From Prorocentrum cordatum (lineage: Eukaryota; Sar; Dinophyceae; Prorocentrales; Prorocentraceae): a stretch of 64,000 bases of DNA. Position 1 is the stretch's first letter; each line of letters starts with the position of its first letter. The notes under the pieces were generated by a model. The model was not told where the DNA came from, made no database searches, and worked only from the letters and a program-made list of their open reading frames with translations. The DNA lies in the NCBI GenBank assembly GCA_963575745.1, contig CAUYUJ010018616.1:677292-741291 (forward strand), given 5' to 3'. The position numbers and the translations under genes are program-made. This document shows positions 9,392-20,025 of this stretch, piece after piece.

Positions 9392-9440
9392 TGACGCGGG
9401 GCGCTGCGAATTCAAAACGAGGACCCAACACACAGGAGGA
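9392..9440. repeat. Shared 3' flank of the 90-bp satellite loci
   Basis: After a purine spacer, ACGCGGGG then TTCAAAACGAGGACCCAACA (9411-9430) and AGGA..TTGGGAA match 32739-32790, which follows the other satellite array in the same arrangement. Confidence 0.75.
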
Positions 9441-10420
9441 TTGGGAACAACTCGACGGATGCCAGGGATCGCGGCGTTGTTCCTTCATTTCGCCCTCTAG
9501 GGCCCCGTATCGCACGCCGGGGCCCTCAACAGGCGCCCCTGATGAGAAACGAGCAGCCCATACTGTCGGGAATGCTGGCTTCGCTTGTCGCGGCGGTGAC
9601 CCCCGCTACACACCATAAGCCTTGCAAGCGGATGGCGTGTCGCTCGGCTCCGCGGGGCGGGGGGCTGGAATGAGCTCGGGACGTTGACGTCGCGGGATAA
9701 GTGAACTGGTTAACGTGCCGCGCCGAAGCGTGACGTGGGCCAGAACCGTCGGAGCGGAGCGACACTCCAAGCAAAACTTCCCGACCGCAATTCCGAGGAT
9801 GTGCTTCTTGCAACCTCGGCGTCGTTCCTTCATGCCGGCCTCGGGGGCTCCGCGTCGGACCCCGGGGAAGTCAGAAATGATGGCTCCGGGGCGAAAAGCT
9901 ACCCCCCGGGGCAGGGGTCGAGGCCTCTGGGGCCGCGGGCTGAAGAAGCAGTCCGTCGGATGCGCGGGGATGGGACAGGCGCCCGCCTCCCTCCCGGTCG
10001 CCCGCCTCCGTCGCTGGGGGCCTCCGTCGATGGGGTCCGAGCAGGTGAGGCCAGAGGCTCGCGCCGCGGCGCCGAGGGATGCGTCGCCGGTGCATCGGCG
10101 GCGTCGGTGATGCGCCGGGGTCGTCCGCATTGAGGAGGGGGCCCGCAAACACACGAATAAACACACACACACAAATTAGAGGATCCCCCATATTTTTCCT
10201 TATATTTTCTAGGTCTTCGTCTTCCCCCCACTTCCCATATTTTCCTATATTTTCTGGGGGCTCAACGATTAGTTGTGTCTGTGTGTGTATTTTCCCTCCT
10301 GCAGTTGAGAAGGGAGGGGGGGGGCGCGCGGTGGATTTGCACGGTTGTTCCATCCCCCGGGATGCGCCGTGGCGGAAAAAATATTGACAGATCGCCACAC
10401 ATCACCGCCAGAGTTGGGCA
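9441..10420. other. Dispersed-repeat patchwork, no gene seen
   Basis: GCCTTGCAAGCGGATG (9619) recurs at 12603. 9820-9960 resembles 12800-12930. 10018-10113 is a diverged half of the foldback at 11472-11692 (GATGGGGTCCGAG, then CATCGGCG words). 10140-10300 is AT-richer: two direct copies of CATATTTTCCTATATTTTCT-like sequence inside inverted CACACAAATTAG/ATTAGTTGTGT boxes. ORFs here are not protein-like. Confidence 0.4.
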
Positions 10421-10422
10421 GG

Positions 10423-10568
10423 GCATGTCCTCCTGCAGCGGGTTTCGGAACGACAGCAGCACAAACCAAACAATAGTCAAGCATAGTCAAAAGAGCACGG
10501 CACATCGTTACCAGACTATGCTTTCAACTATTCCTGAACATTCCTCCTGTAGAGGGGCATGCCCGAGA
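10423..10568. repeat. AT-richer dispersed element with inverted GGGCATG ends, copy 1
   Basis: Left end GGGCATGTCCTCCTGCAGCG, right end CTCCTGTAGAGGGGCATGCCC-like; the inside has AGTCAAGCATAGTCAAAAG. Related copies at 11150-11252 (right half clearest) and 63698-63846. The inverted ends suggest a foldback or MITE-like unit. Confidence 0.55.
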
Positions 10569-11471
10569 TCCCCCGAGATCCGACGTGGCGAAACAACTGG
10601 CAGATCCCTGAAAACCCCGACCAGAACCCCAGACCCCGTCTTCTTCTCTTCGTGCCACTCGGATCGACAGACGAAGCAGCACGAGGGCCAACAGCAGCAC
10701 CCGACGAGACGGCGGCAACATGAGAGGCTTAAGCAAAAGCTCGGTGCGAACTTTTGCTCCGTGCTGGAATCTAAGACTCGTACAGTAGGAGCTCGACCAC
10801 AGGAAACCTTCCACAAAAAACCCAACCCTGAGACTCCAGGACGTCCACTGAGTCTTGGTGTGGGCACCATAGGAGAACCATTAGAACTCAAGAAACCCAG
10901 AGCACCCTGGAGGCAAGCAGGGTGTTTCTTGGCATGGGCTTGCACTGTGAGTCAAAAGATGTTCTTCATCCTCGGACTCGAAGCCAAATGGAACGAAATG
11001 CTCTCCGACTCCATCTCTCAGCCGCATTGTTCCAGCCGGCATCGACCCGTGATGGTCCCCAGGGGCCCGACATTGGGCGGAAACGCCCGGTGTGTAACAT
11101 TCGCAGTGCCCTGATCTCAGGGCAGTTGTTAGAGGCCTTCCAGGTGAGGTCGGAGTATGCTTAAAAGTAGCAAAAGATGGTCGTAAAATCGTCCACCGAC
11201 TACTCTCTGACTATTTTAGGATATTTCTCCTGTAGAGGGACAGGCCCGATTTGACGCGATGCCGAAGATTATGTTGCTGTCATCGTACTTAAGGACCACA
11301 TCCCAGAAATAATTTCGAGCACCCGGAAAAGTGTCGAAAGAGTGCCGAAACCGTGTCGGACGAGTGCATCCCAGGGCCCGACGCGTGAAAACCCTGGAGT
11401 TTTTCGGTGCTTGCTTGGTGCTCGAAATTCCTCCTGGTGACCAAGGCTCAAGTGGGCTGGAACATCAGAAT
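10569..11471. other. Spacer with a second copy of the AT-rich element
   Basis: 10795-10920 is related to 6845-7015. 11150-11252 contains AGCAAAAGATGG, TAGGATATTTCTCCTGTAGA and GGGACAGGCCC, matching 63750-63846. The long plus-strand ORF over 10275-11114 has no protein-like composition. Confidence 0.4.
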
Positions 11472-11692
11472 AGAGGCCTCCTAGATGGGGTCCGAGTAGA
11501 TGGGGTCGGAGGATCGCGCCGCATCGCCGATACATCGGCGATGCATCGGCGATGCATCGTCGACGTGGGCGATGCATTGGCGACGCTGGCGCGGAGAAAA
11601 TCGGGCTCCGCATCGCACCTCATCGCCGATGCATCGGCGATGCGGCGCGATGCTCCGACCCCATCTATTCGGGCCCCATCTTGGAGGCCTAG
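11472..11692. repeat. Foldback element with CATCGGCGATG repeats in its arms
   Basis: Left arm from AGGCCTCCTAGATGGGG and right arm ending CCCCATCTTGGAGGCCTA are inverted complements; each carries AGATGGGGTCGGAG, a GCGCCGCATCGC box and GCCGATGCATCGGCGATG, itself palindromic. Diverged halves occur at 10018-10113 and 63234-63320. Confidence 0.85.
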
Positions 11693-11699
11693 ACAGAAG

Positions 11700-11850
11700 C
11701 CGAGGAGTTCTTCGCCCCCGACCTGATGCAGGAGCCCACCCCGCCCCACGAGCAGACCTCGGGCGAGCCGAGGGCGTGCGCCGCCGGCGCCTCCCCGGCG
11801 CCCGCGAGCCAGGAGACCAGCGGCTCCACCTCCCCGGGGCCTCCTCGGAA
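11700..11850 (+). CDS. Isolated high-GC3 exon, disordered Pro/Ser/Glu-rich peptide
   Basis: Plus-strand reading EEFFAPDLMQEPTPPHEQT followed by a Ser/Ala/Pro-rich stretch; nearly all third bases are G or C in this frame. It starts right after the foldback element (cctag at its edge) and ends in a GGA array, so both flanks behave as introns. No domain; partner exons not found. Confidence 0.45.
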
Positions 11851-11867
11851 GGCGCCGCCCGGGGGAG

Positions 11868-12105
11868 GAGGGAGGAGGAGGAGGAGGAGGAGGAGGAGGA
11901 GGAGGAGGAGGAGGAGGAGGAGGAGGAGGAGGAGGAGGAGGAGGAGGAGGAGGAGAGGAGGAGGAGGAGGAGGAGGAGGAGGAGGAGGAGGAGGAGGAGG
12001 AGGAGGGAGGGAGGGAGGGAGGGAGGAGGAAGGAGGGAGGAGGGAGGAGGGAGGAGGGGGGAGGGGGGAGGGAAGAGGGAGGAGGGAGGAGGGAGGAGGG
12101 AAGGT
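11868..12105. repeat. (GGA)n then (GGGA)n purine array
   Basis: About 135 bp of GGA followed by about 100 bp of GGGA/GGGAGGA units. Confidence 0.95.
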
Positions 12106-13050
12106 GACGCCCGGCCCTGCTTGAGCAGGACCCGCCGCCCCCGCACTCCTATGCTGCTGCCAGGACATGTTCTCATAACAAGATCGAGGGCGAGCGAGGG
12201 AGGGAAGCGACGAGGAGAAGACCTTCTCGGAAAGCTGCGGGGCTTCTCAGAAATGACCGTGCCTTCGGGGAACGCATAGAAAACTTATCATAAGACCGGG
12301 GATCTTCCGGGCCTTCTGAGAAGGCCCACTCCGTCTCACTTCCCTCCCAGGCTCGCCGCGGATCCTAAAACAAAATAATGGTCTAACAACGAAAGCAGTG
12401 CTCATCAAACATGCAAAAACGCTTCGAAACAAGACGGTCTCAGCCGGACATGTTCTAACGCCTCGTGCAAACCGCAAAGGGTTATCAGAACATTCTCAGT
12501 CTTCCGTGGGCCTATAGGCAAGCCAGGACGCCTCGCCACTGCTGGACCTACGATCAAGAATTTTTGCTTGGCGTGGTGCGGCGGCGGCCCGGGCGACACG
12601 CTGTGCCTTGCAAGCGGATGTCGTTTCGCTCCGCTACGCGGGGCGACTCGTTGGGAAAGGCACGGAAGCATGGTGCCCGTCTCGGTCCCCGAAGGCCCCC
12701 CTCTGGGCCCTCAAGGGCTCATTTTCTGCAGTCCTCGATGCCCCCCCATTTATCGCCGCCCCATTACGCGTCCTCCGACTGATGTGTTGATTTGTCCCAG
12801 CGGCATTCTTTCATAGATTCGGGCCACCCCGGGGCCCTCGTGCGGGCCCCGGCGCCATCGTAACATTGTTCTGGGACGAGAAGCTACACCCAGGGGCGAT
12901 CGGTCACCGAGGGGCCGCGGATTGGAAAAATGCTGTCGGCGGACGCAAGAGTCCTCTCTTCTCGCCCCATTTTGGGGCCCCATGGGACCCTCTGGGCCTC
13001 ATGAAGGGCACCCTGCATGGAGGCCGTTCGGGCCTCCCAAGAAACCCTGG
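12106..13050. other. Spacer of dispersed repeats with weak foldback
   Basis: 12185-12355 folds imperfectly (GAGGGAGGGAAG against CTTCCCTCCC; CCTTCTC boxes). ACATGTTCT occurs at 12165 and 12450. 12600-12660 repeats the 9619 box; 12840-12935 is a member of the GCCGCGGATTGGAAAAA family. No exon supported. Confidence 0.35.
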
Positions 13051-13056
13051 AGAGCA

Positions 13057-13660
13057 CCATCACCATCATCATCGTCATCATCATCATCATCATCATCATC
13101 AGCATCATCATCATCATCATCATCAGCATCATCATCATCATCACCGTCATCATCAGCATCATCATCATCAGCAGCATCAGCATCAGCATTAGCTTAAGCG
13201 TCAGCATCATCAGCATCAGCATCAGTCTCAGCATCAGCTTAAGCGTCAGCATCAGCATCGGCATCCTCCTCCTCGTCATCCTCCTCGTCATTATCATCAT
13301 CACCACCATCACCAGCACCATCACCAAACTCAGCATCATCCTCATCGTCATCATCAGCATCATTATCATCATCAGGACCATTACCATCATCTTCAGCATC
13401 GTGTTCGTCAACGTCATCATCATCATCGTCACAATCATCATCAGCATCATCAACGTCGCTGTTATCACCAACAGCAGCAATCTCCTCATGATCAGAGGCA
13501 GCATCTTCAGCAGCATCATCACCACCATCATCATCACACGCATCGTCACTACCATCATCATCACCACCATCACCACCACCATCATCGTCGTCGTCGTAGT
13601 CGCCGCCGTCATCAGCAGCATCACCATCATCACCACCATCATCATCATCATCACCATCGG
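13057..13660. repeat. Degenerate (CAT)n/(ATC)n trinucleotide array
   Basis: About 600 bp of CAT/ATC units with CAG, CGT and AAG interruptions, giving spurious poly-His, poly-Asp/Met and poly-Ile ORFs. It sits just 3' (minus strand) of the exon at 13690-13785, so probably intronic. Confidence 0.95.
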
Positions 13661-13689
13661 CAGCGGCCCGAGCCTCCGCCTCGCCCAGT

Positions 13690-14105
13690 CGGGCCGCGGC
13701 CACCCCCAAGTGCAGCCCGCAAAGGTGCACGGCCCCCACGAGCGCCGCCTCGCGCTGCGGCGACTCCTCGGCGCGGCCCGGGCAGCCAACGGCAGCAACA
13801 ACATCCACGTCCGCATCCGCATCATCAGCATCACCACCATTCTCATCGCCACCATCCTCCTCCTCCTCCTCCTCCTCCTCCTCCTCCTCGTCCTCCTCGT
13901 TGCCGCCGTCGCCGTCGCCGTCGACGCCGTCGTCGTCGTCGCGGCGACTCCTCGGCGCGGCCGGGGTAGCCGAAGGCGGCGAAGTGCGCCAGGAGGCGCT
14001 CGACGACGGCGGCCCGCCCCAGCGCGGGGATCGGCGCGCGCAGCGCGCGGCAGGCCTTGGCGCACAGCTTGGGGCAGCAGGGGCCCCTGGCGGCGGGGAG
14101 CAGTC
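13690..14105 (-). CDS. Two minus-strand exons around a short intron flanked by a 22-bp direct repeat
   Basis: First exon (about 14105-13945): PKLCAKACRALRAPIPALGR, then VVERLLAHFAAFGYPGRAEE; second exon (about 13785-13690): REAALVGAVHLCGLHLGVAA and ARLGEAEARAA. GC3 is near complete. Both sides of the intron carry the same 22 bases (13757-13778 and 13941-13962, encoding GRAEESP), so the junction is ambiguous by the repeat length, as expected for an intron born by insertion with duplication. The intron is a CTC/GTC run plus degenerate CAT. No family recognised; helical, Ala/Leu-rich. Confidence 0.55.
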
Positions 14106-14109
14106 AGGA

Positions 14110-14915
14110 TCGAACCCCGACGTGTCGATCCCCAAACGTGATTTGTGCGTGATGTGCTCGTCGAATCTACTGTCTGGCAGACATGCGAAAGGTCCGCGTA
14201 ACCCGTTCCAGATGCCACGAAACGAAGACCTTGGTTTGGGGGTGCATCGATTTTGTAGTCGACCTCTTTACTACAATGTCGGATCGAATTGGAACGTGCG
14301 TCGGGCCCACACCCCCTCGCGTCGTGCCAAGAATCACGGGGGCCCACAATGAAACAATCGCTCGGAATGACACGCCAGTCCCGGGGAATCGGCCAAGACC
14401 TTCATGAGAAAAAAACCATGCCGTCAGGACTCTGGGAGTCGAGATCGAGTCGAATCGGCCTCGACAAGATGCACCTCAACGCCATGCAAGCCTCGGGCAG
14501 CACCGCGGGTCGTCGGAAACCTGGAGCCGCATCGGATCGAGCCCCGGACGGGAAGGATTCCCTGTGAAATCATCAACTGTTTTTAGAAGCAAACTGGAAA
14601 TTACAACCAACGTACATCATCCCACTCTCTATCATTCGACATCTGATTGAGACATGCCTCGGGACTGGGAAGCCCGTTCGCAAAGCCGGAATTCGCGTGA
14701 ACAACTCCAGTCGACGTCGAAATCGGATCGGTGCGATCGGACCCAGGCCCCCGACGTCATGATTTGCTCGTGACGTCGACCCCCAAAAGTCTCGAGCCAT
14801 TTCCCGAAACCAAGGCTCTCATCCCAATCCACGGCCGGTCAGGGCCCCAGAAGACCGGACACAACGAAAACCTACCGTCGTGATCTTTCCATGATCCGCG
14901 AGGGTCTGGGGATCA
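14110..14915. other. Dispersed repeats, no exon seen
   Basis: 14440-14560 (CTCGACAAGATGCACC, CATGCAAGCCTCGGG) resembles 6600-6720. 14738-14850 is a reverse-oriented member of the family seen at 20491-20640 (CCCAGGCCCCCGACGTCATG). The rest is unique. Confidence 0.4.
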
Positions 14916-14919
14916 CGCC

Positions 14920-15037
14920 TCCTCCTCATCCTCCACCACTTCCTCCTTCTCCGCCTCCTCCTCCTCCTCCTCCTCCTCCTCCTCGTCCTCCTCCTCCTCC
15001 TCCGCCTCCTCCTCCTCCTCCTCCTCCTTCGCCGTCC
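14920..15037. repeat. (CTC)n pyrimidine array
   Basis: About 115 bp of CTC with a few CGC and ATC units, next to the 3' end of the minus-strand exon at 15040-15305. Confidence 0.95.
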
Positions 15038-15039
15038 AT

Positions 15040-15305
15040 GGGCAGTGCCTGGGCGCCCACGCCTCTTCCAGCAGCCTCCCCACCGCGGAGGCCGCCGAGG
15101 GGCTGAGGGCCTCCTCGGCGAGCCCCCGGCGGTGCTGCAGGAGTCGCCGGAGTGCGTCGAGGGCGAAGTGGCCGAGCATGCCCTGCTGGTGGCTGCCGCG
15201 GAGCTCCAGCAGTACGCCGAGGACCTCGTCCTTGGGGGACTCTGCGTCCGCCAGGTGCGCCACCAGGGCCTGGCGGAGGGACTCCAGCGCTGCCTGTGGG
15301 GGCGG
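15040..15305 (-). CDS. Minus-strand exon encoding an all-helical segment
   Basis: Reads QAALESLRQALVAHLADAES, PKDEVLGVLLELRGSHQQGM, LGHFALDALRRLLQHRRGLA, then EEALSPSAASAVGRLLEEAW. Third bases are almost all G or C. The pattern is amphipathic helices of the HEAT/pentatricopeptide sort, but no consensus is clear enough to name. Possibly part of the same gene as the exons at 18545-19240 and 13690-14105; order and strand allow it, but nothing proves it. Confidence 0.55.
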
Positions 15306-15361
15306 AGCGATGCCGGGCCCCCTCGCGTATCGTGACCAACGTCGCGACGGAAGGCGTGCTC

Positions 15362-15600
15362 CTATAGCTCGGCCCGCGGGGGCCCTCGCCGAGCCCCGGG
15401 ACCGTGAAAAGACCATGTCCGTCCCGGCGCGGCAGAGGCGAGCCGCTGGCGCGTCCAAGCAACCTGGGCTATACTGCATCGCGAAGTGTGCCGCATCTGC
15501 CAGAGGTCGAGGGAAAGAATGAGAGCCGGCCACGGAGACAGGAGGGGGGGGAAGGCGCTCCCACGCGGCGAGGCCGCGGGGGGCGCGGGGAAAGGACCGA
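15362..15600. other. Partial dispersed repeat and spacer
   Basis: 15370-15412 (GGGGGCCCTCGCCGAGCC, CCGGGACCGTGAAAA) is a fragment of the family at 18070 and 20491. The remainder is GC-rich without exon signal. Confidence 0.35.
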
Positions 15601-16040
15601 GGCCTCCAAAACCAAAACCGCCCTAAGCGGCACCTAGAACATTTGCATCTGGCACCTCGGATTTGTCCGTTGGCTTCGACGCAGCGAAGCCTTGAGCCGA
15701 TGAGCCGATGAGGACGCAGCTTTCTGGGACAGAACCCGGACGATATCTTGGGACCATAGGGGTCATCTTGGAGCCATGAGGATCGCCAGGGCCCTTCTCT
15801 TGAGCCGTCTTGGGGCCATGGGCCGCGATGCCGCGCCGGGGTCATCCCGCCATCTTGGGCCATGCCTGCGGGGGGCCCGGCCCGGGGGTCTCTGGGCAGG
15901 TCTCAGAGACTCGCCGCAACGGCGGGGAACGTCAAGACGCCGGAGGCCGGAACCTGGTCACACCTGGGGCCATAATGGTCCCAGGTGTGACCAATCTCGG
16001 AAGATGGCGGCCAGCAGGCATACGTTTCACGGGAACCGGC

Positions 16041-16200
16041 GGCCCAAGCCGGAATTGGGCCCCGGGAAGGCTCCTCAGGAGCGGCCCATGCCGGAATTGG
16101 ACCCCGGGAACCCCCCTCAGGCGGCGGCCCAAAGCGAAATTGGACCCCGGGAGGCCACCGAGGCCTTGCCCAAGCCGGAATTGAGCTTCCGAGGCCCCGG
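16041..16200. repeat. 42-43-bp tandem repeat, 4 copies
   Basis: Units start near 16041, 16083, 16126 and 16169, each with GGCCCAAGCCGGAATTGG and CCCCGGGA variants. Non-coding. Confidence 0.85.
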
Positions 16201-16361
16201 CGGGAATCCCGGGTTGCTCATTGTACACCGGCCGTGTCCAATGAGCAAGTCGCCTTCGTTGAGAGACGCCCGCAGGAATCTCCCGGGAGGGCGGCGTCGG
16301 GCCTTCTTTTGGACTCCGGACACGACGACGACGAAGTCTTCCATTCATTCCCCTCATCATC

Positions 16362-16702
16362 GACGCTGCCACCATCATGACTTACCGTCATGTCTGTCAA
16401 TAGCTGTTGTCCCATCAAAACGCATGTGTTGCAACAGCAGGTTTCCCGGAGAGGTAATCCAATGAGCCTGACCCCCCGGGGGGGAGGGTCAGGCTCATTG
16501 GCTTATGCTGCGCATGCGAGAGTCACGAGGGGCCTCCCTTGGACACCGGCCGGACCCAATGAGCCCGACCCCCCCCCCCCCGGGGGGTCAGGCTCATTGG
16601 ATTACCTCCCCGGGAAACCTGCTGCTGCAATACATGCGCTTTGACGGGACAGCTATGGACTGAGGTGATGGTGAAGACAGGTCACGATGATGGCAGCGGG
16701 AT
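16362..16702. repeat. Foldback element nested in the 15.6-17.5 kb unit
   Basis: Arms about 16362-16487 and 16558-16702 are inverted complements with CAGCAGGTTTCCCGG, GGTAATCCAATGAGCCTGAC and a CCCC(C)GGGG centre. The loop (16488-16557) carries another diverged CCCAATGAGCC box. Fold strength rises toward the centre. Confidence 0.85.
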
Positions 16703-17275
16703 GTCGACGGGACGTTCCCTGATGACCTGGCCTGGGGCGACGTGTGATGGTGAATGTCGGCATGACGAGATGGGCGTGCGCGCATGCACATATAGTGTGC
16801 ATGTACCAGCGTCGGCCACTGAGTCATTAAGCAGTGGATGTGGTATCTACTACAATCAACGTGGTGCAATCAGTGCGGCGTGAGCCTGTAGTGTAAGCTC
16901 CGCGGTGCAATATACGTGGCGCGATATATCTATGTGGCGCGAGGTGATATTGAAGGCTATGCAAGTCATGATGATGTCAGCGTTGATGATGATGGGAATG
17001 AATGCATATGAAGGTCACGCAAACGATGGTGATGGTTGTTGGATTATGCGGCGATGTCAGGCCACGTCAGCACAATAATGTCATATTTGCGGTGATGGTA
17101 TGAGTAATCGCCGCATTGCGTGCGTATAGTGATAGTAGTAGCATAGTAGTAGTGGTAGGTGTAGTTCTAATCATATTATTAGTCGCTTCTTCGGGCCAAG
17201 AACGGCCCAAGAGGCCCGAAAGCTCGTTCCGAGACGGCCCAAGAGGCCCCCAAGAGGGCCCCAAGACGGCCCACG
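16703..17275. other. AT-richer unique sequence with GGTGATG words
   Basis: Contains repeated GATGGTGATG, GTGGCGCGA and AATGCATATG words but no defined unit and no exon; 17190-17275 is made of imperfect CGGCCCAAGAGGCCC units like those at 35745-36080. Confidence 0.4.
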
Positions 17276-17485
17276 ATGGCCCCAAGACGGCCCAAGAGAG
17301 GGGCCCTGGCGATCCTCATGGCTTCAAGATGACCCCTATGGTCCCACGATATCGTCAGGGTTCTGTCCAAGAAAGCTGCGTCCTCATCAGCTCAAGGCTT
17401 CGCTGCGTCGAAGCCAACGGACAAATTCGAGGTGCCAGATGCAAGTGTTCTAGGTGCCACTTAGGGCGGTTTTGGTTTTCCAGGC

Positions 17486-18540
17486 GTCCATGCTGGGAAT
17501 AAAACGTCGGGGGTCTGGGATAAAAGGGACGGCTGGCTCATGGGCTCGGGGGACTGCTTGCTCATGTGTAGTCCAAAACCCGAGGGGTTCAGGTTAAGAA
17601 GCCGGAACCGCAGGGTAGCCCCGGAGGTCGTTCCGGCTTCCAGGAAAAATCCCCGGCGGGGCTTGCTTGAGCCAGAAGCGGGTCCCGAAAGACCTCTCTT
17701 CTAAGCGTTTCCCAATATACGCGTGCCGGGAAGCTCTCCAGGTCATTCGGAAGCTATCTCGCCAGGTCCTTCCAGAGTGCTTCGCCAGGCCTTTCCGGGG
17801 ATGTGTCGTCGATAGATCGGCGATGAATTCCCAAGCAGCGACGTGCGCACGGTCCTGGTCGGGGTGGTGAGGCCCCCAGGCCCGGATCGGCGAGGCATGG
17901 TCGCTCGGGGAGGCGACGCTTCCCCCCCTGTGTGCCAGGCCCCCTCGGTCACTGCCCACTGCGGGGGCTGCCTGGCTCTCGGGCTGCAGCGCGGGCCTCC
18001 AGCAGCCGTTCGGGACGATTCCCGCACCCCAGAACCTAAACCTCCATCGCATTGAAAACATCAAGACGGAGGTTTTTCTCGATTTTCGGCCTCTGGCGGG
18101 CCTCGCCGGGCCCCGGGACCGTCAAAAAACGACTCAGGATGAAAAACCGGTCCTGGGGAATGGGTCGAGACTTCCGGAGACCCCGTATTTGAAAAAATCA
18201 TGGAAGCGGATCTGTGGGAAGCGCTCTCCACGAGGCAGAGCTGATGGAAGCTGCCCTGGGCAGCGAGAACTTCCTGAGCTTCGTTGGTCCGATCCATGTA
18301 GCCCTTGCTAGCGTGGCCCGGGCCCCGCTGGCCGACTGATCCCCCCTATAGACGGGAATGTGGGCTGTTCCCGTCGGGCTTCGAGGGGTCCATCCCCGCC
18401 TGGGGCGGTGTGATGCTATATGCTAAAGGGCTGAGATGCCATGGCCCGGCAGTGGTGGGGCTATAGGCCAAACGATACGGACCTCCGAAGACGCCCGACA
18501 GCCGCCGGGAACCTGACCCCCGACAGCGCTGCCCCCGAGC
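17486..18540. other. Spacer with a hairpin and a dispersed-family member
   Basis: GAAGCCGGAAC...GTTCCGGCTTC (17598-17641) forms a hairpin. 18070-18190 (GGGACCGTCAAAAAACGACT, then GGTCCTGGGGAA) belongs to the family at 20491-20640. No exon seen. Confidence 0.4.
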
Positions 18541-18544
18541 TTGG

Positions 18545-19240
18545 CGCTGCAGCACTGCCTGGGCGTCCCGCTTGGGCGTCCCCTCGCGCGGCCACCTCGC
18601 CCTCAGCGCCGCCAGGAGCCCGCCGTCGAGGCTCCCGGCGTCGAGCGGCTCCTCCGGCGGCGGGGGCCGCCAGGGCTCCGCCAGCCGCCGGCTGAGCGCC
18701 TCGCGCGAGCGGCGGTTGGTCAGCTGCGCGGCCAGCGTCAGCTTCTCCGCCTCGGCCCACCACTGCTCCAGGCCGCCGCCGCCCTGGACCCTCAGCATCC
18801 GCTCCAGCGCCAGCTGCAGCTGCGTCACCGACTCGCCGCCCTCCAGGCAGTCCGGGCCGCCCCCGGGCGGCTCCGCCGGCTCGCCCGCCGCGTCCTCCGG
18901 GCCGCCGTCGCCCGCATCGCACGCCTCGGCAAGGTCCAGCCTCGCCGGCAGCACGAAGCCTCGCGAGACCTCCCCCCACCAGCCGGGGCCCAGGCAGCGG
19001 AGCTCCGCGATGAGCACCGGGTTCCGCCCGCTGTTGGCGCTCCGCCACTCGCCGATCTCCCGCGCCAGCTGCGCGGGCTCGAAGACCCTCAGAGGCTGCA
19101 GGCCCAGCTCCTCGTCCCCCTCGACGGCCACGGCGCCCTCCGCGGACTCGCGGGCGAGGACCGGCGCGAGCCAGTACCGCTTGTGGGCCAGGATGGCCCA
19201 TCGCGACTCCAGGTGCGGTGGCTGCAGCAGGTCTTCCACT
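18545..19240 (-). CDS. Large minus-strand exon, unrecognised protein
   Basis: Continuous high-GC3 reading of about 230 codons from LLQPPHLESRWAILAHKRYW through LGLQPLRVFEPAQLAREIGE, ELRCLGPGWWGEVSRGFVLP, an acidic Gly/Pro linker, VTQLQLALERMLRV and EALSRRLAEPWRPP. No motif I can name; the N-terminal half looks globular, the middle low-complexity, the end helical. An in-frame ATG at 19237-19239 could be a start but may lie in an exon interior. The next exons on this strand may be 15040-15305 and 13690-14105. Confidence 0.6.
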
Positions 19241-19249
19241 CGAGCCGTC

Positions 19250-20025
19250 CACCAGCCAACCTTCGAAGGAGAACCAAATATCCTGGATCGGCGCTGGACC
19301 CGCCTCCCTGGCGCGCGGTGCGCGCCAAGGGCTGCGCTGGAAGCACCGCCATGGGGGCTCAGCGCCGATCCAAGAGATCCGCGCGGAGCTCCGAAAGCTC
19401 GTTTGTGCCGTCTCCTGGCGTTGCGGTCAATAGCAACATAACGTCAAATCACGACGGTGGCCACATAGAAATCATCCGTCTGCCGCATTCTGCGAGCCGG
19501 ATCGACATGTGCTGACCCGGGGGTCCGAAGCGAGGCCAGGCCGCCCTCTCTAAAGAAAGGCATCGCCAGGATCTCAAGGTGCCCTTTGGCGAACGAACAG
19601 CACGCACCCATGCCCGTGGGGTGTCGTTGGGAGGAGGACTGGCTATGGGTATGGGTGCGGGTTGCTGGACCACGGGGGACGCTCCCCTTCGACACGCACC
19701 CCCATAGCCCCTTCTTCGACCCACCCCACAGGCAATTTATGGGCGCATGTGCTGTTCGCTCGTCGTTCCGTCCCTCTTCAGAGCCTGCAGGCGGGGGTTC
19801 AGCAGCCTCTTTGGACGCCCGGAACGGGTACCGAAAAAATGGGTACCATGCCCAACAGCAAATGCTGCCCCAAACCAGCGGCGGCCGCTCTTGGGCAGGC
19901 GGCCCCCTGCCTCGACTGGACACGGGCCGCGGCGGCGTGGGCAGCGAGCCCTGCTCCAAGGTGAACCAGATGCGCTGTTGGGCATTGCACCCACTCTCTC
20001 AGCACCCCTTTCGTGCGCGCGGATC
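19250..20025. other. Spacer with inverted repeats
   Basis: GGATCGGCGCTG (19283) and CAGCGCCGATCC (19361) bound a segment containing GGCGCGCGGTGCGCGCC; a relative of this block occurs at 63405-63485. Near 19630-19710, GGCTATGGGTATGGGTGCG pairs with CGCACCCCCATAGCC. Weak coding-like sequence on either strand at 19850-19960 was not accepted. Confidence 0.4.

Larger units (their letters stand above)
15601..17485. mobile_element. Transposon-like unit bounded by ~215-bp inverted repeats
   Basis: 15601-15819 and 17276-17485 are inverted copies at high identity, both carrying AAAACCGCCCTAA, TTCTAGGTGCC (as complement), GACGCAGCGAAGCC and ATCTTGGGACCATA. About 1.45 kb lies between, with no ORF resembling a transposase but with an internal foldback and tandem repeats. 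It may be a non-autonomous element or a local inverted duplication. Confidence 0.65.

Noticed and set aside
13057-13660. Histidine- or aspartate-rich protein
   Set aside because: Simple CAT/ATC microsatellite, probably intronic.
14100-14190. tRNA-like B box on the minus strand (GGGGTTCGATCCTGA)
   Set aside because: The T-arm fold is good but no A box, acceptor stem or anticodon arm could be placed upstream.
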